DNA from: Candidatus Pristimantibacillus lignocellulolyticus
Lineage (GTDB): Bacteria; Bacillota; Bacilli; Paenibacillales; Paenibacillaceae
Direction: 5' to 3'
Assembly: GCA_023639215.1 (NCBI GenBank)
Contig: CP097899.1
Location: forward strand, 1,370,501 to 1,434,500
Length of the DNA stretch: 64,000 nucleotides
The translations under genes were made by a program, and so were the position numbers. Shown piece by piece: positions 18,029-24,854 of the stretch (the first letter of the stretch is position 1; each line of letters begins with the position of its first letter). Below the pieces are notes generated by a model. That model was not told where the DNA came from and searched no databases. It saw nothing but the letters and a program-made list of their open reading frames with translations.

Positions 18029-18089
18029 TGTATAGGTTTAACCTATATCTAGCTACTTCACTTTCAATTTTGTATAGTTTATGTATAAT
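18029..18089 (+). promoter_or_regulatory. Candidate operator and promoter of the CarH/LitR-like gene
   Basis: TGTATA at 18029-18034 lies within a 17-base palindrome (18031-18047). TGTATA at 18071-18076 and 18082-18087 are exactly 11 bp apart, and the second overlaps a perfect TATAAT (-10) at 18084-18089. Binding there would block transcription, consistent with autorepression. Confidence 0.55.
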
Positions 18090-18110
18090 AATATGTGAGG
18101 TGGACAAGAC

Positions 18111-19007
18111 ATGTATAGCATTAAAAAAGTTTCTGAAATACTAGACATTCCCACTGTAACGATTAGAGCTTGGGAAAATAGATACCAAATCATTACTCCA
18201 AAAAGGAGTAATGGAGGACATCGGATATATAGCGAAGCAGATATTAATATCCTTAGATGGGTTAAAAATCAAATAAATGAAAATGGGTTAAAAATTAGCG
18301 AGGCTGTTTATTTATTGAAGCAAGGCGTTTCTTCTAGTCCAGTCGAAGATACTGTAACAGCTGATATCAATCATAATTACTATGTTCTTATTAATAGGCT
18401 ATACGAGGAATTAATCGACTTTAATACAACTGGTGCGCATGAAACAATCGACTTAGCATTTTCAATATATTATTATGAAGATGTTTTTCATCATCTATTT
18501 GTACCAATACTCATTCAATTAGGAACAGAGTGGGAAAATCATAATATAACTGTGGCTCAAGAACATTTCTCTTCACAGTTAATCATGCAACGGATTATTC
18601 AGTTTTTCAGGATTCTCCCTGTTCACCACCATCTCCCTAAAGCATTAGCGTTATGTCCTGAAGGAGAAAATCATTATATTGGCTTGATGTTATTTAGTTT
18701 ATTTATGAGAAAAAAGGGAATGGAAGTAATATACTTAGGTCCCAATACACCATTAAACCAATTAGGTTCTATCATCAAAGAGAAGAATATTTCCGTTGTA
18801 GCTGTTTCTATTAATTCTCCTGAATATATTGGTATATTGGAAAAATGGATCGTAGAATGTCTTGCAGAATGTCCTAATCTACAATTTACACTGGGTGGAC
18901 AAGGATTTAAGAACTGTACGTCATTCATTGCAACTTATGTTCAATCAGTAAATCAAGAACAGTGGGAACTATGGTATCAATCTTTACTTAAGAAGCTTAA
19001 CATTTAG
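18111..19007 (+). CDS. MerR-type regulator with cobalamin-binding domain (CarH/LitR-like)
   Basis: 298 residues. Residues 1-70 are a MerR DNA-binding domain (PTVTIRAWENRYQIITP, GGHRIYS). Residues about 90-165 form a B12-binding helical cap and 175-295 a Rossmann-like cobalamin domain. The cap has Trp141, nine residues, then Glu151-His152, matching the Wx9EH motif of CarH that lies on the light-sensing face of adenosylcobalamin. The second domain has Glu186-x-His188-x-x-Gly191, the motif supplying the lower axial His. CarH/LitR proteins bind DNA in the dark with adenosylcobalamin and release it in light; conservation here supports the same mechanism. GAGGTGG lies upstream of the ATG. It is divergent from the PAS and EAL genes and carries repeats over its own promoter. 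Confidence 0.85.
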   Translation: MYSIKKVSEILDIPTVTIRAWENRYQIITPKRSNGGHRIYSEADINILRWVKNQINENGLKISEAVYLLKQGVSSSPVEDTVTADINHNYYVLINRLYEELIDFNTTGAHETIDLAFSIYYYEDVFHHLFVPILIQLGTEWENHNITVAQEHFSSQLIMQRIIQFFRILPVHHHLPKALALCPEGENHYIGLMLFSLFMRKKGMEVIYLGPNTPLNQLGSIIKEKNISVVAVSINSPEYIGILEKWIVECLAECPNLQFTLGGQGFKNCTSFIATYVQSVNQEQWELWYQSLLKKLNI

Positions 19008-19117
19008 TTGCATCTATATTTATATATCATTTGGATATTCTCCTAGGCAAACACACATTTTATTCAGCGGTGCATAACCTATACCAATGAATATAAATTG
19101 TTTTAGGAGGAATTCTG

Positions 19118-20527
19118 TTGCTTATACATGTAGTAAGTGCTGGTGATACACTTTGGAAGCTTGCTCAAAACTATCATACGACTGTGAATGCTATTAATGA
19201 GCTGAATCAACTACCGAATCCCAATCAATTGCTGATTGGACAATCATTAGTTATACCTTCGCTTTATACCTCTCACAGGGTGAGAGCAGGAGAAAGTTTA
19301 TGGTCTATTGCCGCGAAATATGGAGTTACGGTGGACGCTATCGTACAAACGAATCAAATCACGAATCCGAATTTACTTGAACTAGGTATGTCGCTCATCA
19401 TTCCACCAATCCTACATGTTGTACAACCTGGCGAGACATTAATGGCGATCTCTAACCGATATGGTGTGTCTATTCAAACCATTATGAATGAAAATCATAT
19501 TGACGATTCCAACAACATTACAATCGGAATGCACTTAATTATCCCTAGAAAAAAACCTGAGATTGAAGTCAATGCCTACACGTATCAATCCAACGAAGCT
19601 GCAGTTGAAACACTTGATAATATTAGTCATCTGCTTACTTACTTCAGTCCATTTGCCTACATGATTAAAGAAGACGGATCATTAGAGCCGTTTGACGACC
19701 AACAGATGGTTGAAGCAGCAATAGCCCACAATATCTCTCCGATGTTGTCGATTACGAATTTCACATCAACAGAAGCTGGTTCTAATCTATCTCATGTAGT
19801 GTTGTCTAATCCGGAGCTACGAGAAACGTTAATTAATAATGTCATCCAAGTCATGGAAGAGAAAGGTTACACTGTGCTTAATGTTGATTTTGAGAATGTA
19901 TTGCCTGAAGATCGTGAGAACTACAATGAATTTCTGCAATTATGTGTAGAACGGCTTCATCCTAAAGGATATTTAGTGTCAACTGCCCTTGCTCCGAAAA
20001 CGAGCGAACAACAAGGTGGGCTTCTTTATGAAGCGCATGATTACGAGGAACATGGGAGAATTGCTGATTTCGTAATTCTTATGACGTATGAATGGGGTTA
20101 CCGCAAAGGACCTCCACAAGCAATATCTCCGATTAATAAAATGCGACAAGTGGTTGAATATGCGCTAACTGTAATCCCTGCTGAGAAAATATTTTTAGGA
20201 TTCCAAATCTATGCTAGAGATTGGGTTGTTCCTCATATTCAAGGTCAAGAAGCAGAGACATTCAGCCCTCAGGAAGCAATTCGAAGAGCTTATCAATACG
20301 GTGCGCCCATCCTGTATAATGTGACAGCACAATCGCCATATTTTCGCTATGTGAATGAACAAGGGGTAAGTCATGAAGTGTGGTTTGAAGATGCACGTAG
20401 TGCGCAAGCTAAGTTTGATATGGTCAAACAATATAATCTTCGTGGCGTCAGTTATTGGGCACTTGGCTTCCCGTATCCACAAAATTGGGTACTACTGAAT
20501 GATAACTTTACAATTAAGAAATTATAG
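19118..20527 (+). CDS. LysM-GH18 cell-wall hydrolase, YaaH/SleL type
   Basis: 469 residues: three LysM peptidoglycan-binding modules (about residues 2-46, 52-95 and 98-142) and a glycoside hydrolase family 18 domain from about 150 to the end. The GH18 active strand reads LNVDFENV, keeping the catalytic Glu of the DxxDxE-type motif as found in YaaH-like enzymes. Such proteins are N-acetylglucosaminidases acting on spore cortex or wall and lack a signal peptide, as here. Start is TTG at 19118 with AGGAGG 7 bases before it. Single gene; probably made during sporulation, but no sigma-factor promoter was identified. Confidence 0.9.
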   Translation: MLIHVVSAGDTLWKLAQNYHTTVNAINELNQLPNPNQLLIGQSLVIPSLYTSHRVRAGESLWSIAAKYGVTVDAIVQTNQITNPNLLELGMSLIIPPILHVVQPGETLMAISNRYGVSIQTIMNENHIDDSNNITIGMHLIIPRKKPEIEVNAYTYQSNEAAVETLDNISHLLTYFSPFAYMIKEDGSLEPFDDQQMVEAAIAHNISPMLSITNFTSTEAGSNLSHVVLSNPELRETLINNVIQVMEEKGYTVLNVDFENVLPEDRENYNEFLQLCVERLHPKGYLVSTALAPKTSEQQGGLLYEAHDYEEHGRIADFVILMTYEWGYRKGPPQAISPINKMRQVVEYALTVIPAEKIFLGFQIYARDWVVPHIQGQEAETFSPQEAIRRAYQYGAPILYNVTAQSPYFRYVNEQGVSHEVWFEDARSAQAKFDMVKQYNLRGVSYWALGFPYPQNWVLLNDNFTIKKL

Positions 20528-20664
20528 CATTATAAACCATTACGATGTAAGTATTTCTAATCGCTCTTTCTTAGTGTTTAACGTGGAAATGCAGTCTACG
20601 GCGGGTACGTTATCATTATGAAAAAAAATATATATAGACGATTACGCTAACAGGGAACGATAGT

Positions 20665-20692
20665 GAGGGGCTCAAAATAGAGCTCCTCTTTT
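20665..20692 (+). terminator. Possible terminator
   Basis: GAGGGGCTC pairs with GAGCTCCTC (one wobble) around a 6-base loop, followed by TTTTCC. It lies 140 bases after the GH18 gene. Confidence 0.55.
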
Positions 20693-20731
20693 CCATTGAA
20701 CTGGCTGAAATATTATCACAACAGTAAGCCT

Positions 20732-20788
20732 TGCATCTCTCTCAAAGAAATAGGTTATTATTGGAAAAATTACATAAGGAGAGATGCA
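20732..20788 (+). promoter_or_regulatory. Inverted repeat covering the ribosome binding site of the HAD relic
   Basis: TGCATCTCTC at 20732-20741 is the exact complement of GAGAGATGCA at 20779-20788, which contains part of the AAGGAGA site of the following broken gene. It may have been a translational switch when the gene was intact. Confidence 0.35.
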
Positions 20789-20789
20789 G

Positions 20790-21043
20790 ATGTCAGACAT
20801 ACAGGCAATTGTGTTAGACTTGAACGGAACATTACTGGGCAGTGAAAAATCCATATCACCTAGAAATTATGAGACAGTATGATTCAGGAATTCATATTAT
20901 TGTTGCCACAGCGCGACCGCCTAGAGCGGTTAATCAACAGTTCATGGAGGGATGTTATCGAGCAATTCGGCGACCATGTGAACGTAATAGCAACCGATGG
21001 AGGAGTATTAATTCAAATCATGCACAGTTGCTGTTGCTCTTAA
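20790..21043 (+). pseudogene. Frameshifted Cof-type HAD hydrolase fragment
   Basis: Three consecutive reading frames together match the start of a Cof-type haloacid-dehalogenase-like phosphatase. Frame one runs from ATG 20790 (AIVLDLNGTLLGSEKSIS) to a stop at 20880-20882. Frame two continues with DSGIHIIVATARPPRAV from about 20881, and frame three with HVNVIATDGG from about 20950 to a stop at 21041-21043. The first motif reads DLNGT where the family has DxDGT, so a catalytic Asp is also lost. The normal length is about 260-280 residues, so most of the 3' part is gone. A good ribosome binding site survives. Confidence 0.75.
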
Positions 21044-21066
21044 GAAATTTATGCTGTGAAGCACAA

Positions 21067-21115
21067 GCTGATAATGATTCAACTAACGGGACACGTTAGT
21101 TGAATCATTATCAGC
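21067..21115. repeat. Perfect 22-bp inverted repeat with 5-base loop
   Basis: Arms at 21067-21088 (GCTGATAATGATTCAACTAA...) and 21094-21115 are perfectly complementary. It lies between the HAD relic and the end of the sulfotransferase gene. It could terminate the minus-strand sulfotransferase operon, although the following T-run is poor on that strand; on the plus strand GTTTTT follows 12 bases later. Confidence 0.85.
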
Positions 21116-21174
21116 CCTATGTGCAGTTTTTCTTCGGTCAAAAATCAATATAAAAATTTAACAGTAGCTTTTGG

Positions 21175-21897
21175 TTACCAACCGATATTTCCCCAGCCTT
21201 GCTGACGTTCTCTGCGGAATTTTTGTACCCACTCTTCAGCAACATCATCCGCTAATTTATCTAAAGAAGGTGGTGCTACGGCAACGTTGTCTGTTGGAAT
21301 ATCAAGATATTCTAATACGCTTCTGACCGTTCCCTCGTAATCTTGAATAAAGTCCTCGTAAACAATCGTTAGCGGTACAATTCCTTCTTCACTGAAAAAT
21401 TGTTCCATACCCGCTTCACGAAAAGTAGCTTCTGTCAGTAAATGATTAATCGCATCAAAGTTATATTTATCTTCAATATCATGTTCTTGTGGCTTTTCAC
21501 CATATTGTCTATGCCACTCGCCAGATACTATTGCACGCCACCAAGAAACAGCTAATCTTATTTTGTTTCTACGTGTCATCCATATATGCTTGTTGCTGTT
21601 TGGAAAAGCTGTACGCCATACTTCAGCCTGTGTTGTTGTAACTGGTAATTCATATAACTTTCTTAATCCTGTAATCCAGTTAGGTGAAAGAGCTGTTTTT
21701 ATTCCGAATACTCCATTGGAAGTTGAACCGTAACTCCAGATAGACTCAATATCCTCTTTCATTATCGTATTTGGATCTCGGGATGTAATCCATTCTGCAG
21801 GATTACCCGCTACTCCAGTGGATGCAAGCGCATGATTAAGTAAAGTGCTTCCTGTACGTTGTGAAAACCATATTGTATAGCTTAATGTAGGTTTCAT
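21175..21897 (-). CDS. Stf0-type sulfotransferase
   Basis: 240 residues of the Stf0 family, which moves sulfate from PAPS to a carbohydrate hydroxyl (trehalose in mycobacteria). The N-terminus YTIWFSQRTGSTLLNHAL (residues 6-23) contains the 5'-phosphosulfate-binding loop, and HIWMTRRNKIRLAVSWWRA near 100-120 holds the 3'-phosphate-binding Arg and Ser region. GNPAEW near 32 is also typical. Preceded by GAGGAGAGG before ATG 21897. The upstream genes encode a 50-residue protein and APS kinase, which makes PAPS, so the operon supplies both the donor and the transferase. The acceptor is unknown; a surface glycan or lipid is an inference. Confidence 0.88.
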   Translation of the reverse strand: MKPTLSYTIWFSQRTGSTLLNHALASTGVAGNPAEWITSRDPNTIMKEDIESIWSYGSTSNGVFGIKTALSPNWITGLRKLYELPVTTTQAEVWRTAFPNSNKHIWMTRRNKIRLAVSWWRAIVSGEWHRQYGEKPQEHDIEDKYNFDAINHLLTEATFREAGMEQFFSEEGIVPLTIVYEDFIQDYEGTVRSVLEYLDIPTDNVAVAPPSLDKLADDVAEEWVQKFRRERQQGWGNIGW

Positions 21898-21925
21898 AGA
21901 ACCTCTCCTCTATTATTTATTTACG

Positions 21926-22078
21926 TCATATTTCATATATTTTACTTTCTATCTTGTTTTGCTTCTCTATAAATTCTTTTTTAGTTAATCCAAATAGAAT
22001 AAAGTCTTCTATCCCTATTACACGCAATCTTACTTGATCATCCTTCCTAAAATAATGACTATAATCTATATCTAGCAT
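21926..22078 (-). CDS. Small protein of the sulfation operon, 50 residues
   Basis: ATG at 22078 with GGAGG 5 bases upstream opens a 50-residue frame beginning MLDIDYSHYFRKDDQVRL and ending in a Lys/Glu-rich helix (KKEFIEKQNK). It fits exactly between the APS kinase stop (22100) and the sulfotransferase start (21897), with normal spacing on both sides. I do not recognise the family. Its position suggests a partner or a regulator of the sulfation genes. Confidence 0.65.
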   Translation of the reverse strand: MLDIDYSHYFRKDDQVRLRVIGIEDFILFGLTKKEFIEKQNKIESKIYEI

Positions 22079-22099
22079 AGTATCCTCCAATAAGCTTTA

Positions 22100-22654
22100 T
22101 TAGCTTTTAACTTTTACTTTAGACCGTATGTACGCTGTTAATCGATCCACACATTGTTGTAATGCTAACTGCTCTGTATCTAACTTGAGGTCTGGAGCAA
22201 CTGGTGAATCGTATGGAGCAGATATTCCTGTAAAATTAGGAAGTTGGTCTGCTAGAGCGAGGGCGTACATCCCCTTTGGATCACGGCCTATACAAGTATC
22301 TAATGAACATTTTACATACAGTTCCGTATAATCTTCAGGCTGAAAGTGTTGTCTAATCATTGTTCTATAAGATTCTCTCGGCGTAATGAATGGTGCCAAC
22401 ACGAATATCCCTGCTTCTATGAACATACGCGTTACTTCAGCAGCACGACGAAGATTTTCCATTCGATCTTCTTCTGAAAATCCAAGATCACGGTTAAGTT
22501 TATGTCTTATGTCATCACCATCTATAATGACGCATCGTATATTGGATTGAAGTAATACATGTTGAACGTTATTAGCCAATGTAGTTTTACCCGATCCAGG
22601 CAACCCCGTAAACCAAATGACCCCGCCTTTATGTGTATTCATACTTTCAATCAT
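22100..22654 (-). CDS. cysC: Adenylylsulfate kinase (APS kinase)
   Basis: Phosphorylates adenylylsulfate to PAPS, the activated sulfate donor. 184 residues, near the family norm. The P-loop GLPGSGKTTLAN lies at about 17-28 and the family motifs DGDDIRHKLNRDLGFSEEDR (45-64), FITPRESYR and the GMYALA segment (KGMYALALADQLPNFTGI) follow. The start is uncertain: an internal ATG (MNTHKGG, 22642) is possible, and the strong GGAGGAG lies about 20 bases upstream of the ATG at 22654. No ATP sulfurylase (sat/cysND) gene is in the window, so APS must come from elsewhere. Confidence 0.9.
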   Translation of the reverse strand: MIESMNTHKGGVIWFTGLPGSGKTTLANNVQHVLLQSNIRCVIIDGDDIRHKLNRDLGFSEEDRMENLRRAAEVTRMFIEAGIFVLAPFITPRESYRTMIRQHFQPEDYTELYVKCSLDTCIGRDPKGMYALALADQLPNFTGISAPYDSPVAPDLKLDTEQLALQQCVDRLTAYIRSKVKVKS

Positions 22655-22776
22655 CTGTCTTTGGATAACGCACTCCTCCTCTTGTTGGAGTAAAATTTAT
22701 TACCGTTAATGCCATTATAGCTAAAGGAACACTAGATAAATATGTAAGAAATAACTCTAATAGTTTTATACATAAA

Positions 22777-22808
22777 AAGACACATCGGAAATTAATCCAA
22801 TGTGTCTT
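22777..22808 (-). terminator. Terminator after the CD3324-type gene
   Basis: AAGACACATCGG pairs with CCAATGTGTCTT (one mismatch) around an 8-base loop; on the minus strand it runs into a T-rich stretch. Confidence 0.7.
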
Positions 22809-22820
22809 CTATAAAACAAT

Positions 22821-23090
22821 CTATACCAATTTCTTATACACTATTTTCTTAATGCTTTCGCAGGAAAGAAAATAGTGATCAGAGAGTTGATCAATATTAG
22901 TGCCTTGTAAGAAACGTTCACGAATTTGATCATTTCTTTGTGTTAAATATGTTCTATGTCCTGAATTTACACCCCATCCTTTTCTTGACCCTTTAGGCAT
23001 AGGGATATAAATCATGCCACCATTAATATATTTTTGTACTTCTTTTAATAATTCTTCTGGCAAAATAGCGTCTGCATTAATATATTCCAT
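22821..23090 (-). CDS. Small CD3324-family protein, 89 residues
   Basis: An 89-residue protein with a C-terminal helix-turn-helix-like region (RNDQIRERFLQGTNIDQLSDHYFLSCESIKKIV), a middle segment IYIPMPKGSRKGWGVNSG, and no membrane or signal segment. It resembles proteins annotated as CD3324 family, of unknown function and possibly DNA-binding. ATG 23090 is preceded by AAGGGG. It is preceded by a short leader ORF and a terminator-like hairpin, so its expression may be controlled by attenuation. Confidence 0.75.
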   Translation of the reverse strand: MEYINADAILPEELLKEVQKYINGGMIYIPMPKGSRKGWGVNSGHRTYLTQRNDQIRERFLQGTNIDQLSDHYFLSCESIKKIVYKKLV

Positions 23091-23186
23091 AATTACTCTA
23101 CCCCTTAAATAGTAAGAATTTTAAGGTAGCAAAGTCACATTATAAACATACCACGCCATTAAAGGCATTTAGGCGGTACTAATATC

Positions 23187-23242
23187 TTTCGCTCTATAAA
23201 AACAACCCGCCGTTGTTTATAGTGTAGACTTTGCATAGAGCG
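23187..23242 (-). promoter_or_regulatory. Attenuator-like hairpins behind a leader peptide
   Basis: On the minus strand AAACAAC (23212-23218) pairs with GTTGTTT (23200-23206) around GGCGG and runs into T residues, a small terminator. It is nested in an outer stem CGCTCTAT/ATAGAGCG (23235-23242 with 23190-23197). The leader stop codon overlaps the terminator arm. A further ACCGCC/GGCGTGGT pairing lies just downstream (about 23150-23180). Confidence 0.5.
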
Positions 23243-23273
23243 TGTTCTCTTTCATATTAAAATTCATGTACAT
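23217..23273 (-). CDS. Putative 18-residue leader peptide
   Basis: ATG 23273 is preceded at 8 bases by a perfect AAGGAGG (23282-23288). It encodes MYMNFNMKENTLYAKSTL and a stop that overlaps the attenuator hairpin. The layout is that of ribosome-stalling leaders in front of resistance or amino-acid genes. It precedes the CD3324-type gene by about 125 bases. Confidence 0.45.
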   Translation of the reverse strand: MYMNFNMKENTLYAKSTL

Positions 23274-23374
23274 AATGGTAACCTCCTTGGGTTAATGCAT
23301 TACAATTCAACCAATACATGTAATAATATATAATACATTTCCATTATATTCAATTAGTTATTATTTATGTTTTC

Positions 23375-23725
23375 TTATGATTCAACAGTTTTAACTTGCT
23401 CCGAATTAGATTTATTAAGTATTGCAACGCCCACAATAATGAACAATAGCGCTGTTATTTTCAGTGCATTAATCTGCTCTTCAAATAGTAGAATGCCAAT
23501 GCATGCGGTAAGCGCAGTACCAACTCCGGACCAGATTGCATAAGCGGTAGAAAGGGACATGCTTTTAAGTGCCAAGCCAAGACAAGTAAAGGATGTTAGA
23601 AAACCGATAACAACACCTATAGATGGCCAAAGTATAGTAAACCCTTCTGAATATTTCAACATGGTCGAACCGCAAACTTCAAATAATATAGCACATGTCA
23701 AATACATAGCGCCTTTTCTATTCAT
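23375..23725 (-). CDS. Small multidrug resistance (SMR) family transporter
   Basis: 116 residues with four membrane helices, in the EmrE/SugE/EbrAB/YkkCD family of proton-coupled exporters of cationic compounds. The essential Glu of helix 1 is present (AILFEVCGSTMLK), as is the helix 3-4 segment WSGVGTALTACIG. The start ATG 23725 is chosen because GGAAGAGGG lies just upstream; an earlier frame start at 23764 would add a polar tail without a site. It is the last gene of a TetR-SMR-SMR operon and probably forms a heterodimer with the preceding SMR protein. Confidence 0.9.
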   Translation of the reverse strand: MNRKGAMYLTCAILFEVCGSTMLKYSEGFTILWPSIGVVIGFLTSFTCLGLALKSMSLSTAYAIWSGVGTALTACIGILLFEEQINALKITALLFIIVGVAILNKSNSEQVKTVES

Positions 23726-23816
23726 ATCAATAGCCCTCTTCCTATAGGGATCAAAAAGTGTCAACTCAACTACAATGCATTACATCGTTATCAAAGTCCG
23801 CTTTTTGAACTACCCC

Positions 23817-24131
23817 TTATTTCGAAATATTAAGCAAAATAATGCCGATAAGCAGCAGCGTTATACCGAGTAATCCTTGGCGGTTGATCTTTTCACCAAA
23901 CAAGATGACACCCATAACAGCAGTAAGTATGGTTCCGAGTCCACTCCATACCGCATAACTAAAACCTAACGGTAGTTCAAGTAATGTTAATGATAGTAGA
24001 TAAAAACATAATCCATAACCAACAATAACACCTACTATCGGTAGTTTCTTTGTAAATCCGTTAGAGAGCTTCAACATCGTAGAAGCAAATACCTCAGTAA
24101 TAATCGAAGTTAATAGAAGCAAATAAGCCAT
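23817..24131 (-). CDS. Small multidrug resistance (SMR) family transporter
   Basis: 104 residues, four membrane helices, helix-1 Glu present (SIITEVFASTMLK) and WSGLGTILTAVMG in helix 3-4. It begins one base inside the stop codon of the TetR gene (TAATG overlap), showing translational coupling, and precedes the second SMR gene by 91 bases. Pairs of unequal SMR genes usually work as antiparallel heterodimers. Whether the substrate is a drug or guanidinium-like compound cannot be decided; no guanidine riboswitch was recognised upstream. Confidence 0.9.
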   Translation of the reverse strand: MAYLLLLTSIITEVFASTMLKLSNGFTKKLPIVGVIVGYGLCFYLLSLTLLELPLGFSYAVWSGLGTILTAVMGVILFGEKINRQGLLGITLLLIGIILLNISK

Positions 24132-24688
24132 TATGTCGATTCCCCTTCCAATTGGTGCAATAGTTCCATAATAATTTTCTGCTCTTCATCTGCATCAATA
24201 TGGGTCATGCTGAATAACCGTGAGAACCATAGACCGTCACATGTAGCTTGAATAAGTAAACAAAGCTCCCTACGGATTTGAGAATGATTAAAGTTTTCTT
24301 TAACCTGAGAGTAGTCTTCTTTCCATAGATCAAGTATCGCGTGGTTATTAGAGATTGCAGCTAACAAACTCGTACTTATATTAAGATACTCTGTGTCCTG
24401 CAAACTGCTTAATGAAGCGAGCAAGTAAGCTTTAGGATAAGATGCACCCGTAGCAAGTTCGCGATTAATACTCTCTCTAAATTGTTCCATCACACGTATG
24501 TTCATTGCTTTTATAAGCTCATCTTTCGTTCCATAGTGATATAACAATCCACCTTTGCTGATCCCAGCCTCTAACGCGACCGCTTCTAACGTTAAGCGAT
24601 TGACTCCTTCTGCGAGTACAACTTTGGATGCTGCTTCTAGAATGAGCAGTTTTTTATGGTTAGGTTGTGAAACAGTACTATCCATCAT
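24131..24688 (-). CDS. TetR family transcriptional regulator
   Basis: 185 residues. The TetR HTH is clear (RLTLEAVALEAGISKGGLLYHYGTKDELI, about residues 26-54), followed by a ligand-binding helical domain. It heads the operon with two SMR exporter genes and overlaps the first by one base, so it is most likely their ligand-relieved repressor and autoregulated. An inverted repeat near its start was not resolved. Start could be either of two adjacent ATG codons. Confidence 0.9.
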   Translation of the reverse strand: MMDSTVSQPNHKKLLILEAASKVVLAEGVNRLTLEAVALEAGISKGGLLYHYGTKDELIKAMNIRVMEQFRESINRELATGASYPKAYLLASLSSLQDTEYLNISTSLLAAISNNHAILDLWKEDYSQVKENFNHSQIRRELCLLIQATCDGLWFSRLFSMTHIDADEEQKIIMELLHQLEGEST

Positions 24689-24774
24689 CTAGGTTAACCC
24701 CCATTCATTTACTATACCGTCTGGATGGTTTTATATTAATATAAAAAGGAACTAATGTCTACATTACAGCAAAT

Positions 24775-24804
24775 AGGAGTATATTCTCGAAAGAATATAC
24801 TCCT
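24775..24804. terminator. Hairpin between TetR and MFS genes
   Basis: A perfect 13-bp stem (AGGAGTATATTCT) with a CGAA loop. It lies 51 bases past the MFS stop on the minus strand, without a strong T-run. It could end the eight-gene operon, or serve as an operator for the TetR gene. Confidence 0.6.
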
Positions 24805-24854
24805 ATCCAACCTTATATATGTTCCCTATATAATACATATCGTAATTCCATAAC

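Noticed and set aside
18067..20482. Minus-strand frames opposite the MerR and GH18 genes
   Set aside because: They are shadows of strongly supported plus-strand genes and have no start signals or recognisable domains.
23375..24688. Guanidine riboswitch control of the SMR genes
   Set aside because: No ykkC-type motif was recognised upstream of the TetR or SMR genes; a TetR repressor in the operon explains control better.
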